NCBI RefSeq assembly: GCF_035582795.1
Contig: NC_134372.1
Coordinates: 37,982,316-38,046,315, forward strand
From: Mycteria americana
Taxonomy: Eukaryota > Chordata > Aves > Ciconiiformes > Ciconiidae
DNA length: 64,000 nucleotides
Direction of reading: 5' to 3'
Shown: positions 48,901 through 59,800 of the stretch, in pieces
Layout of the letters: every line of letters starts with the position of its first letter
Numbering within the stretch: the stretch's first letter is position 1
Program-made: the position numbers and the translations under genes
The notes under the pieces: generated by a model
The model's input: only the letters and a program-made list of their open reading frames with translations
Databases searched by the model: none
Told to the model about the DNA's origin: nothing

Positions 48901-51900
48901 CCTGGTTAACTTTTTTGTTCTGCGTTTCAGTTATTTGATAAAGCTTTGGATTATGCTTTTTGTTTTAAACACCTCTTAAATACATTAAGTATTTTGAACA
49001 TTCCTTAGAGGGCAATGAGTAGGGAGTCAGCGTTACAAGTAAAATTATTTAAAATATCTATCTTGCATTTGGCAAATGCTATCATTCTTGCTATCTTGAA
49101 AAACTACCTCTGCTTATCAAGGCATATCACAGTTGAGATTAATACTATCCTGAAACTAAATACTCATTAAATACTTGCAAGGATGTTTGCTTATTATCTT
49201 ACTTTTTGTTGGAAAAGCATCAGACCTAAGTAAGCTGTAATCTCTGCTAAGCATTTCTCTCCTTATCTTATAGTAGATACATTAGAGCATTATTTAGACC
49301 CGAGTATGACGGAATGGGAGCGAGGAAGAGAACAAGAGGAGTTCTTCCGTGCAGCAATGTTCTACAAATCCTCAAATTCAACACTGTCATCCAGGTTTAC
49401 CCGGGCCAAATATGAAGATGATGTTGACAAAGTCGAAGTTCCCCGGGACCAAGAGGTATATGCTGTTTACAATGTTTTAGTACATTGGAGCTGCAGCTCC
49501 TGCCTTAACCCTGACTTTCAAATTCTTTTTGTTTAAAACTCTTTTGTAGATATAATGTCAATGTTTTGTTGCCCTTCTGTTTAGCAAACTTTTGAAAACA
49601 CTCACTGCCTACAAAGCAGTGACTTGTTAAACTACACTTAAATATTTATGTTTCTGTCCTGTTCTTAAGTCTTACACAGTAATAGTCAATTCAGTAAGTT
49701 GTTACTTATTTAGCAGCTATAAATGTTTGACTTTTTCAGAATGATATTGATGATAAGGAAACTGCTGTGAAGATGAAGATGTTTGGCAAACTCACAAGAG
49801 ACAAGTTTGAGTGGCATCCTGAAAAGCTGTTGTGTAAAAGATTTAATGTTCCTGATCCATATCCTGAGTAAGATGATTGATACTGATATTTTTAACACTT
49901 TTTGAAAACTCTGAGTTTTTCATATGCTTGTGGAAAATCTGGGTTGATGTTTTCTTTTTGTGTCATAATAGATGTAATATAGAACTGCCTAGTGTTTTTA
50001 TTTGCCTCATTAAACATGGTGACCTCTGACAAAATAGTATGCATTGTAAGGACTACTGTAGATGTTTCAGCTTGTAGATAATTTGAGGCCTTTTCTGTGT
50101 TGAAAACAATAATCAAGAAACACTTTTATTTCCCTCTAGTTCTTCCATTGTTGGGTTACCAAAAGTGAAACGAGATAAGTATTCTGTGTTTAATTTCTTA
50201 ACTCTGCCTGAGCCCACCACATCTGTAAGTCAAGCAACAAATGAAAAAATCCAACAGAATAACAGTCTCAACAGTAAGTTTGTTGTTACTTTATTCATTT
50301 AGCTATAAATGAGATAATAGTATAGAAAAAGCATATCTTTGTCACGGTGAACTTATCTACCTGATTTTTTTTCTTCATTAAAAAAACCCCAAACAAAGAA
50401 ATTGGAAATAAATTCAGTGACATAAAAACTGAAGTCAGAGATATTATGCTAATTTCTTCTACCTAGAAGACAGTTATAGGTCAGATATTCATTAGAAAGA
50501 CTTAAAAAATGTCAAACTATACTGAAGAAGCAGAGTAATTTAAAATCAAGTAGGCCATGAAATGCAGGATAATTTGGCATGCAACTGATATGAATGTTTG
50601 GGATGTCTTTAGAACCAAAGAAACCTTCAAGATGGGATGTATCGGATAAAGAGAAGGAGAAAAAAGATTCTATCAGTGAATTCATTAGTCTTGCTAGATC
50701 AAAAGCTGATGTTCAGCAGCAGCCGCCAGTGCCAGCAACAGAAGAATGTGGAACTGGGCCGAGTGAAACTCTTCCCACTGAGGTGAGTTTACAACGGTGT
50801 TAGAACTTAAAGGGGAATAGCTGTAAATCTTCACAACCTTGAAACAAGGTTGGGCAATGTATGAATTGTTTTAATACAGATCAGTTTGCAGAAGAGCCAA
50901 CTCAGGATAAGCAAAGATGTGAGGATTGTACTTTGAAGAATTTTGAGATTATAGCTGTGAGATGTAAAACATTTACAGCATGCAAGGACAGCAAGTATGA
51001 CTATACTTGAAGTAGCAGCTTCAGAGAAGAAAAAATGTAGCTCAGCAGTCTGGGAGTTAAATTCAGTCCCCTACACCCACTTTGCTCACAGGCACAAAAT
51101 ACATTTTTTTTTTTTTTTTTTTCTGCTTTGAATGGAGGAGGGTGTACATTCTGGGGAGAAAGGTGATGTTTTCCTCTTGCTTAAATTTAGTAACGTATAA
51201 TTGAAGTTTGAATTAATGAATTAGAATTCATAATATCTGGGGATCTATTTTCAACTGTCTGTGTAGCAGAAATTGCACTACCCTTTACAGGACATTGACT
51301 TAGTTTAGCAGTGTTTCAGAGTTTTACTATTTTGGACTAGCAGTTCCTAAGATTGTATATTTCACAGCTATTGTGATATTTGAGTGTTTTGTAAATACAT
51401 GTCAGCATGTTCTAAGTTATTACTAATGAGAGAGAGATTGTTAGTTTCTTTAGTGTTTAAATATGGTTTGTTACTATGCTGGTTTGCAGGTAGCTAATGA
51501 AGATAAGGATCAGGAAGAAGAAAGCAGACCATCCATGGACTTATTTAAGGCCATCTTTGTGAGTTCCTCAGATGAAAAATCATCTTCCTCTGAAGAAGAG
51601 AGCGATGAAGAACAGCAACCAACTACTTCGGTAATAGATTCAGAAACCACGAAGCAAGTTGATATACCAGACAGTTCTTCATCTAATGTACAAGGTAATA
51701 CTTAATGGATGTTCATTTATTTATAAATACCTTGTAAAAGCTTCATTAATGAATCAAATACTCCAGAACTGCTAGGGCAGTGCTATGCTATTGTGCAGAT
51801 CATGTCATTGGTGGAGCTGGGCATGTAGGAAACGTGAATAATACAGCACTGAATAAGGCCTTCCCTGTTATAGTGTTATTTACATTGTCATGTGTCTTGT

Positions 51901-54900
51901 GTAGACTTTGTAAGCCAACTGCCCAATGGAATATGCTTGTTAAGCAGTGAGGGAGAACAAACCATCTAATGTTAGAGCATACTTCACTGGGTAATACAGG
52001 GAAACTTTTATACCTATGATAAATTGTAAGATAGATTGATAAATTATGACTGTCTTGTGGTGGATATTTGACACATTCAGAAATAAAAAACTTGCATTTC
52101 TTTGATAATTAAATTCACTCTCTAAATACGGACATTCCAGTAAAATATAATGTTGAAACAATTTTACTAAGACATCAAAAAGTTGTATTTTATTTGTATT
52201 CTAGTTATAAAAGTCGACAGAATACTTTCACAAGAGAGGGAGAAGACCAATCTTTTACTCTACTTCTTAGTAAAATTTAATAATCGAGCTGTAAAAAGTT
52301 CCCATATTTTCAGGATGTCATTAAATTAACAAAATGTACAATATATTTAGCTTACAATGGAAATACTTTGTCCACTTACTGTCCAGTTGGTTCTGTTAAC
52401 ATCTAACTTTTAGTGTTTATTAACTTTATACATCTTGTGGAGTCTTTTATTCATTCTAACTAATGGAATAGTACTGTGTTACTAAATGAAAGCAAACACA
52501 TGCACTGATACTAATTTAATTAGTAATTGTATAGTGTAAAAGGCCAATTTTGATTAAAAAGAAAGGGAAAAAACCCCACAACAGTATGGTGACATGTTTC
52601 AGAATGTCAGCTATCCAGTTGGGCAAAGCAGTCCACAGAGATAGAGGATGCTGATCAATTTACTTTCTTAGACGTTTTTAGAAAGCCTCCCTTAACTTTC
52701 TTCAGCACTACTTTGACAAAGTGTTACCTTATTTTCCTTTCAAATAAAGAATTTTTTGTTTTTTTTCATAGAGAATGTGGCTGCTACAACTGATCCTGGC
52801 ATTTCTTTGTTGCCTACGTCAAAGCAGGAACTGGATGCAACAGAGGAATTTGGACCAAAGTTGCCTCCAGCTTTTTCTTCTGGTAGGTTCTGTAGGCTTC
52901 TAGTATGTAAATTCTGCACACTGAAGTTGTATGTAAGATATATGATATTTCTCTTTAAAAAACATTTGTGAATAGGCACTTTACCTCTTAAATGCCTGTG
53001 TTATGTCAAACTGGCATCAGCAAATGCTTTGTTACCATGCTATGATCCACTAGCAGGAACCTCTTTGCCTGTCTACCAATTTTGTTGTAGCTCTGTAGAG
53101 GCAATGATAAAAAATTGTAGTGAAAATATAGGACCAGCCTTGCAATTTCTTTTAATAACAGATTGCAAAGGCGTTTAATTACAGTAGGAAGGTTGCAGTC
53201 AGGAGTTTTAGACACTTCATTTCCATTTGAAAGCTTAGGGTTGGTTGTTTTTTTCTTTTTTTTTTTTTTTTTTTTAAACTGTCCTATTAGAGTAAAAGTA
53301 ATATAGAATTTAATAATAGAATTACCTTGTCATGGTTTTTTTTGTTTCCACATTTGCTTTGCACTTTAGGCTCTACTTGGCAACAAGAACCAGTGGTGCC
53401 AGCAAGTTTTCCTGGGCCTAGTAGGAAAGAAAAACATCGGAAGAACAGAGAGAAACACAAGACTAAGAGAGAACACAAACACAAAAAGGAAAAGGTATTT
53501 AATTTAAATAAACAGTTTATTGATTCTTTGATCTGCCAGTCAAAATTTTTTATTATTTATGCTGGGTTGTAGAAAAGAGATATACTAAGACTAGAACTTA
53601 AGCAACTGAGTTCCTCAGGTGTCTTGAAACCTGAACTTCAGAACGGAAAATTATCCAACTGGGGTGCTGCTTTTTCCATATATACAACGTGACTACAGAT
53701 AGAATCTTGTGGGTAGTTTAATGTTGTATGCTGAAGATGTCAGGCATATTCTGGGAGCTGCATATAATTCATGGTTTGTATACAAATAATAATAATGAAA
53801 CTTCTGTTTTAGGGGGGTTGAGTGCTTGGGATGAAACGTGATTTTGGTATATTTGGGGTTTTTTTAGCTCAGTCTGTGTAGTGGAAAAGAGTCATTGTTA
53901 AGCATTCTGTTTCAATTAAGCTTGGAGTCTACACTGAAATCAACTTTTTGCTGTTGTTGCCTTTCAGAAAACCCAAGTCTTTCACAATGAAATAAGGGAT
54001 TGTTTCTCTTCTTTTTACAGAAAAAGAAACATAAGAAACAGAAAACCAAAGGAAAGCACAAGAATAAAAAATCAGAAAAAGACAGCAGCTCAGACACTGC
54101 AGATAGTAGTGACAGCCTTAGTGATATAGATACCACAGGCTTGTCACCCAAAGAACTTCTAAGAAGGTAAACAGAAAGTTTACTTAAACACTTGCAAATT
54201 TTGCAGTGAATAACCAAAACCTCAGTTTATGAGTTGTCATTCTAGTGAACCTATTTGCAGCAAATACAGATCAGCCAGTCCCTTTATGAATATAAAATAC
54301 TGCTCACTTTTTTTAAGAAGGTGAGGAAAGATTACAAATGTTAGGCATCTTAAGCTAGAGGGTAATTAATTTTAGGGTAGAAGCCTCTTAAGGTAAAGGG
54401 CACTAAATACACAACTCTACTAGTTAATGGAGGTCATAGTTAAAGATGACTGATATTTTTGGAAGGTATTTTGGGAATTAAAAATTGAACAAGTGGAGGT
54501 AGTGATTCCTATTTCTGTTACTTTGTCTACTTCTCTTTACTTGGAGACATTGGAAGCAACATTGCTTCAGAGTGCTTTGAGTCTGCTTCAGTTTGTTGAT
54601 AATTACCGAAAGATCCAATTCACATAGATCCGTTGTGTGGCATTGATGCTTAAGATAATTCTGTGCTTGAGCAGGGAGCAGTGAAGCAAGCAGAACAATG
54701 CTTGAGTCATGTACATGTCTGCTAAATTTAGACTGTGCTGTTATAATTTTATAAACTAGAGACTTCAACAGAGTGCCAACAGAAATGTGAAAATCAAAAA
54801 AAGAACAATTTCCAATTCCATTTTGTTCACACACTTGAAATAAAGTACAAACAAAAGTAACTGTCTGTAGTTCAGATCATAGTCAACTTTAAGTGCATCC

Positions 54901-55424
54901 CATGTGGAACAGTCACTGCATTGCCTTCTGTTTAGCATCTCTTATTAGCTGAAGGAGAGGTCTCAACATATGTGTTGAAATACCACATCCAGGTTGCCTA
55001 ATGGCAAAATGATTGGAGTCTAGGTATTTAGTAGAATAGACATGTACCAATGGAAAGGCTGGCATTCCAAAGGACTCTGCCTTCCATTCCTTTGGAACTT
55101 AGCTTCAGTTACGTATTGGGGTTGTCTTATTTAAAAACTGAAGTACTTCTCCTTCTATTCCTAAGTGCCTAGAATATGTTTTTATGCATTTTGCACAGAA
55201 TAGTTAGACTTCTTTGTACAAGCAATTATTTTGGAAGTCTTCGCATTTGCATGTCTCTATCATTGAGAAAATGTTTTTATCTCACGTAACTGAGATTTGT
55301 CTCTTAAACCAAGGTTTAAGAAGCTGCTCAAGTAATTAAATGTTCTTAATGTTGCATGTTATTATTCAGTCTGACCTCTTTCTTTTTCTTTCTCCCTTTT
55401 AGGTTAAAACAGCTTCAGTATTGA
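39920..55424 (+). CDS. GPATCH1: GPATCH1 (G-patch domain-containing 1), complete coding region, 20 exons
   Basis: Twenty exons join in phase to 2808 nt (935 residues plus stop; human about 931). GPATCH1 is a nuclear spliceosome-associated protein; in published work it partners the DEAH helicase DHX35 through its G-patch. Features in order: acidic start [19 protein letters not shown]; conserved N-terminal block ([20 protein letters not shown]) about 50-70; G-patch about 154-186, with [18 protein letters not shown]; conserved centre ([38 protein letters not shown]); acidic-serine CK2-like patch about 758-776; Lys/His-rich nuclear tail about 857-900; and a short end LLRRLKQLQY. The start has A at -3 and G at +4, a strong Kozak context. 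All introns are GT-AG; no frame break was seen. The stop is at 55422-55424. Confidence 0.96.
41058..41192 (+). CDS. GPATCH1: GPATCH1 coding exon 2
   Basis: Encodes [20 protein letters not shown], then [19 protein letters not shown], to GTKE plus one base. The donor is GTTAGA, unusually weak, but the phase into exon 3 (GW) fits exactly. Confidence 0.93.
41476..41561 (+). CDS. GPATCH1: GPATCH1 coding exon 3
   Basis: Encodes [20 protein letters not shown] then GPEDFMDEE, phase 0 end at donor GTAAAT. Human reads GWTPSTFVSSRQNRAD. Confidence 0.95.
41972..42132 (+). CDS. GPATCH1: GPATCH1 coding exon 4
   Basis: Encodes [20 protein letters not shown] through [12 protein letters not shown] to DDLIGPS and two bases of a Lys codon. 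Donor GTAAGT. Confidence 0.95.
42486..42583 (+). CDS. GPATCH1: GPATCH1 coding exon 5 (G-patch)
   Basis: Encodes [20 protein letters not shown] then [12 protein letters not shown] plus one base. This is the glycine-rich G-patch motif that contacts and activates DEAH helicases, followed by a basic stretch. Confidence 0.96.
42758..42816 (+). CDS. GPATCH1: GPATCH1 coding exon 6
   Basis: Short exon encoding [20 protein letters not shown], phase 0 end. Donor is GTATTG, modest. Human reads [17 protein letters not shown]. Confidence 0.93.
43165..43410 (+). CDS. GPATCH1: GPATCH1 coding exon 7
   Basis: Eighty-two residues from [18 protein letters not shown] through [19 protein letters not shown] to RKLGITGQ. 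Phase 0 at both ends; donor GTAAGG. Confidence 0.96.
43583..43642. repeat. AT-rich inverted repeats (GPATCH1 intron 7)
   Basis: TTTAACAAT (43615-43623) pairs with ATTGTTAAA (43634-43642) perfectly; just upstream AACAAT-tctt-ATTGTT forms another small hairpin. AACAATTCTTAT also occurs twice directly. Confidence 0.75.
44238..44385 (+). CDS. GPATCH1: GPATCH1 coding exon 8
   Basis: Encodes [20 protein letters not shown], then [19 protein letters not shown], to QYKSKK plus one base. Among the most conserved parts of the protein. Confidence 0.96.
45138..45217 (+). CDS. GPATCH1: GPATCH1 coding exon 9
   Basis: Encodes [20 protein letters not shown] then KSSTPSK, phase 0 end at donor [20 protein letters not shown] matches human. 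Confidence 0.94.
46258..46462 (+). CDS. GPATCH1: GPATCH1 coding exon 10
   Basis: Encodes [20 protein letters not shown] through [14 protein letters not shown] to RLGEAGLK plus one base. The acceptor CGCCAAG is preceded by a T/C-rich tract. Donor GTATTG is modest. Confidence 0.93.
47098..47385 (+). CDS. GPATCH1: GPATCH1 coding exon 11
   Basis: Longest exon (288 nt). Encodes [20 protein letters not shown], then [19 protein letters not shown], to KQGEK plus one base. Predicted helical and charged in the first half. Confidence 0.95.
49274..49455 (+). CDS. GPATCH1: GPATCH1 coding exon 12
   Basis: Encodes [20 protein letters not shown] through [19 protein letters not shown] to [19 protein letters not shown] is diagnostic for the family. 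The intron before it is 1.9 kb. Confidence 0.95.
49740..49867 (+). CDS. GPATCH1: GPATCH1 coding exon 13
   Basis: Encodes [20 protein letters not shown], then [19 protein letters not shown], to PYP plus two bases. Strongly conserved. Confidence 0.95.
50140..50273 (+). CDS. GPATCH1: GPATCH1 coding exon 14
   Basis: Encodes [20 protein letters not shown] to QQNNSLN plus one base. The first half is conserved; the Gln/Asn-rich second half is variable. Confidence 0.94.
50613..50782 (+). CDS. GPATCH1: GPATCH1 coding exon 15
   Basis: Encodes [20 protein letters not shown], then [19 protein letters not shown], to TLPTE. KPSRWD and SISEFxSLARSKA match human. Donor GTGAGT. Confidence 0.94.
51490..51694 (+). 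CDS. GPATCH1: GPATCH1 coding exon 16
   Basis: Encodes [20 protein letters not shown], then the acidic-serine stretch [19 protein letters not shown], a likely CK2 target region, to SSSNVQ plus one base. Confidence 0.95.
52772..52882 (+). CDS. GPATCH1: GPATCH1 coding exon 17
   Basis: Encodes [20 protein letters not shown] then [13 protein letters not shown] plus one base. The EEFGP.LPP motif is conserved; the first part is poorly conserved. Confidence 0.93.
53370..53494 (+). CDS. GPATCH1: GPATCH1 coding exon 18
   Basis: Encodes [18 protein letters not shown] followed by a Lys/Arg/His-rich run to HKHKKEK. A nuclear or nucleolar localisation role is likely. Donor GTATTT is weak after the initial GTAT. 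Confidence 0.92.
54021..54166 (+). CDS. GPATCH1: GPATCH1 coding exon 19
   Basis: Encodes [20 protein letters not shown], then [17 protein letters not shown], to SPKELLR plus two bases. The basic run continues from exon 18 and is followed by an acidic-serine cluster as in human. Confidence 0.95.
55403..55424 (+). CDS. GPATCH1: GPATCH1 coding exon 20 (last residues and stop)
   Basis: Completes an Arg codon, then encodes LKQLQY and TGA. Only six full codons plus the stop are coded here; most of the exon is 3' UTR. The acceptor CCTTTTAG is clear, and LLRRLK matches human LLRRLK. Confidence 0.92.
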
Positions 55425-56480
55425 AGAGGTAGCTTGCTTTCTTCAGTTCTGTGTGACTTTTGATCTCAAATTTTTGATCTCCTCTATGATGGTAGATCAA
55501 TCATGTATACTTTGAAGCACTGTAGATACTGTATTCATATTGAATTTGTTTGAAAGTAAATGTGCATATGTTTATTTTGTGATGCTTCATGTTCAAAACG
55601 TATGGATTACGGAATGTTGAAAAGACTTCTTTCTGGGCAGCATAATCTGAAATACTGCAGGCTCTGTTTTAATTAACATGAAACAAGATATTTTAATAAA
55701 CTTAAGTATTAAAATCTCTTTTGTATGGTAAGTCATTGCCTAGGACCTCTAAAATGCTGGAGAGTAAATTTCAATCTGAATTAAGTTAGGAAGTTAAAAA
55801 CTAAAGAAACGTAAAATTTGTATTGGGTGCAAGTCTTTTTAATGAGTCTAATGTAGAATTTGACATTGCAGTTTTGCAGTATCTGGCTGTACTTGGAGTG
55901 ATTTTTACATCTCCAAATTGTATATAGTGTTTACTGTAGCAGATCTAAACCAATAAACTGTCACTGACACAAATTATTAAGGCTAATAATGTACTAAAAG
56001 ATTAGTACTATAATTATAATCTGCCTTATTTTATGTAGTTACAATGAAAACTGTTTATACCACTTTTCTTTTTGTTTCATGCACTACATTTAAAAAGCAG
56101 TTGTCCGTCTTGTAGAATTATTTTAATATACACTATGAAATAATACTGAACTGCTCTTTGAATGATCAGGCTGTTAAGAGACCCAGAGAACTTCTCTTTC
56201 AAGGTGCCCAGGGAAACCAAGAATATTCGTGCTTAAAACTATGAAAAAAGCCTTGGGCTTTCACAGTTGTAGATGGCAGTTCTCTGGGGCCTGATTTAAT
56301 GTATTTTTTGGTATCCACAGCTTTGTGACAGCTCTTGGTGAGAGCAAAGGGATACAATAGTCTTGTGTTGACACACAGATTGGGCGGTTTTAAATGTAAA
56401 GTCAGCAAGAAAACTTGAGTGAGGGAAGGAAAAATAAGAAATTGGGTCTTGAGGCTGCCTCTGTTACAGGAAAAAATAAA
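55425..56480 (+). other. GPATCH1 3' UTR and spacer to WDR88
   Basis: No coding sequence. Poly(A) signals AATAAA lie at 55695-55700 and 55952-55957. The GPATCH1 stop and WDR88 start are only 1263 bp apart in the same direction. Confidence 0.7.
55695..55700 (+). promoter_or_regulatory. Candidate GPATCH1 poly(A) signal
   Basis: AATAAA about 270 nt after the stop codon. A second copy lies at 55952-55957. Confidence 0.5.
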
Positions 56481-56499
56481 CCCCACAGCTGCATTGCAC

Positions 56500-56890
56500 A
56501 GCAGCTGCTCGGAGTTTGTGCCCGGCCAAAGCCTCGAAGGTGTTCCGGCGGGAGCAGTAACGCAGCCGCGGTAGGATCGAACCGTGCCCGCGCCCCTTCC
56601 GCGGCGGCCGGTGAGCTGCGTCCCTCAGCACCGCTTTCCCGCTGCGGGGCGGCCGCCGCCGCCGCCTGAGGTAGCGTGCGGGGCCCGATGGCGGCGGGGA
56701 GCAGCCGTGGGGACCCCCCGGCCCTGGGGCCGCCGCCGGAGCCGAAGCCTTCCCCGGCGGAGGGTCGCTGGGGCGACCGTGAGCCGACGGCACAGGTAGC
56801 TCGGGGAGGGAGGGCCCGGCCTTGGCGGGCGGGGAGGGCTGGGGCAGGACGGGCTCGGTGCCCGGGGGTGGGTGCTCAGGGGCTGCTGGA
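56500..56890. promoter_or_regulatory. CpG island / promoter of WDR88
   Basis: Short GC- and CpG-rich island covering the WDR88 start. No TATA box seen. Confidence 0.8.
56688..56795 (+). CDS. WDR88: WDR88 coding exon 1
   Basis: Encodes MAAGSSRGDPPALGPPPEPK to DREPTAQ (36 residues), phase 0, donor GTAGCT. Low-complexity N-terminus, so start choice is by reading frame and island position. Confidence 0.75.
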
Positions 56891-59800
56891 AGCTGAGGGT
56901 TGAAAAGCTTTCTGTCACTTTACGGTGGTTAACACTCACGGCGGCTGTTTTTTTGTTAGTTCTGTTCACGCAAACGCATGCTGGACCGTCATGCACAAAA
57001 TCCTTAATGACCGAAGAAAAGCCTTTTCAAAATATCTTTGACAAAAGTTGTAACGGCCTTGGCTAAAACGTGTGGCCTAAGAGCTTGATGTGCTGCCCTT
57101 TGATGGGCCAGAATCAAGGAAACTAGTGTTTGAAAGACTTGAGAGAGACTTAATGAGATTTAAAGATAAGTATTACTTTTCATGAGAGGAAAAAGAATTG
57201 GGAAACCAAACCTCCTTCTCCTCCAGCAAAATAAAAATAAAATCCACATCCATCAACCTTTCTCTCTCAACCTGATTTGGTAAACCCACTCCAAGCTAGT
57301 ACCAAGGAGAGGATGTGAACTCAGACAAGTGGAACTTAAAGTCTTTATTCTCCTCTGGTTCTTGCTTTCATACTCCCCCTCGTGGTCTAAGCTGTCAAAA
57401 ATAATTTCAAGGAAAAATATTCCTAAACTTTGCTGTGTTTCATTACAGATCCAATTTAAAATTCTGAGAGGACACAGTGATACTGTGAGCTCCTGCCATT
57501 TTTGCTTTGAAGACACAAAAATACTTTCATGCTCTTATGATAGAACAGCGAAGCTCTGGGTATGTTATGAACGCAACAACAACAAATTAAAAAAAAAAAT
57601 CTTAAAGCTGAAATCAAACCAGGGATGTTATACAGGCATGAAGATTGACTGAATCATCAAGGAGCCTTCTGAAGATATTTTACTAAAGTTTAAAAATAGC
57701 AGCTGTGAATGTTTTTGCAGTCACAGATAAATAGTGAAACTCCTATTTCATACTTTGAACGTATTCTTTGATGTTAAAGGGTGACCCTTGTAAGCATATG
57801 TAGCATACAGTGAATCAGAGCTCTAGTTTATTAATATTTTAAAACTGTAAGTTGATACACAAAGCTTACTCTTTTTCTCCTGAAAGTTTCTTTTTCTGAC
57901 TTGTTTATGTATATGGCTGTTTGTGGAGGAGACGTAGAAGTTAGGGATCACGCAGTTGTTAGCAGCATGGCCGTGGTGTTTTCATACTTGTCGCTTGCTT
58001 TTTCCTTTTATTTAAATCTTGATTTGCACCCTTTATTTCTTGCTCCTCCAAGTTTTGTGTAGTTAGCTGGGGTTTCCCTAAAATTCCAGCTACCCTGGGC
58101 AGGGTAATGGTGAGATCTGAACTGGGGAAGTGTACAGATTCTGGGTGATCAAATCTAAATTTAGTCTAAAAGATAGCTTGGAGACATACAATTATGTGAG
58201 CCTTGAATTTTATGCAAACAAATGACAATGTAGCTGTCCTAAGTAGATTGCAGACATTGAGGTCTGGCATATATTAAACAGTCATGACTTAATTCAAGAA
58301 TTGGTAATGAGTTATGGTAATGCCTTAATATGATACAAATACAAATGAAGTAATTTTATAAAGGATCTAAAGTATTGACTTTTTACCAATGCAGTTTCTA
58401 CCATAATCCAAACCTTTTTCCAAATGTACTGAAAAAAACCAAGAACCCCAAGAGTGTAAAAAGTCCAGGCGGTTTTCAGGTTAGCATTATGTTATCCAAG
58501 AGCTGTGGATGGCTAGATCCAAGAAATCAGGAAGTTTAGAATGAAAAAAGTCCCATCTTTTAATGATCAGCTCCAAAGTAAATAAACATGTGGAGATCTT
58601 AAGCAAATATTATAGATAAAAATAAGTGTATGTCAGTGTGTTAGTCATGACACTTACAATATTATTAAACTGTCAGATTGACAGTTCCAAACTTTCCTGC
58701 TTTGTCTGAAATCAGAACTGGAACTTGTATTTTTCTGTCTTCAGTGAAATGTTATTCAGCTGTCTTACATGTAAGTAAACTGAAATCGAGACCCCAAAAT
58801 AAGAAGATAATCCATTAATTTTTTTAAGCACAGTAGATCCATGAATTTTTTTTTTTTGCTGGAAAGGCTATAATACGCCACTTGCCTGAAGTGTGGAAAG
58901 ATTAATATGTCTAAGAAATGTTATCTTTATAATTTTTATCTAAGAAAGATTTATTCAACACTTGTTGAGCAATACATCTTTTTCAGAATCTATCCAAAAG
59001 TGTTTGCCTGAGTATTGGGAACTTTCTGATAGCAATGTATAGGCAAGATTATGTTAAGATTATGTTACTCTGATAAGCTTAATTTTGTCTGGACAAGCCT
59101 AATTTCCTCCTCTGTAGGAACAGCTGAAGCAATTAGAATTCAGGAGAGTATGGAGGACTTGGTCATGGGGGGGCTAGGCCAGCCCTGACAATTTCACTTT
59201 GGAGTTCTCTTTTTTTTGCTTTGAGAAAGTAGATACCAAATGATTAAGTGTACTGAGAAAGCAGTTGAAGTTCCTCTTGAGAACAGACAGTATCTCACTG
59301 ACAGTCCACACATCTTTTGGAAAACAAAGATTAATAGGGTGCACAGCAGACAAAGACTAGATAAGTCTAGAAGGCCAGTTGTGACTGCAAGGCTTTTTTG
59401 ATTCAGAAAAACAGAACAAGAACGTATGGTAACTTTAATCTATTTTTATTTTTTTTCTTTGGTCTTAAAGACATTCCTAATGATTCTAGTGTCAGTTGTT
59501 AGGCCTGTAGTGCATTGACACACATTCAGAAAATAAGTGAAGAGTAAATGTACTTCCACTCCAGTTTTGTCTGTTATCGAGAGCTGCCAAGTTAGCAGGA
59601 TAGCTCCTTCAAGTGAAAGTCCCTGTATGGAAGCAGCTTTAGATCTGAGACTTGACAGCTAATGTTAAAAAGTGGAGGAGTAGTCAGGGGTGCGAGGTTT
59701 TATTCTCATATTGAAGACAAATGAAAGAACACATACGCAATGAAGGGAGTTTATGTTGCCCACTTCCAGACTGATCCTGAAACCTCTTGGTACTTACACA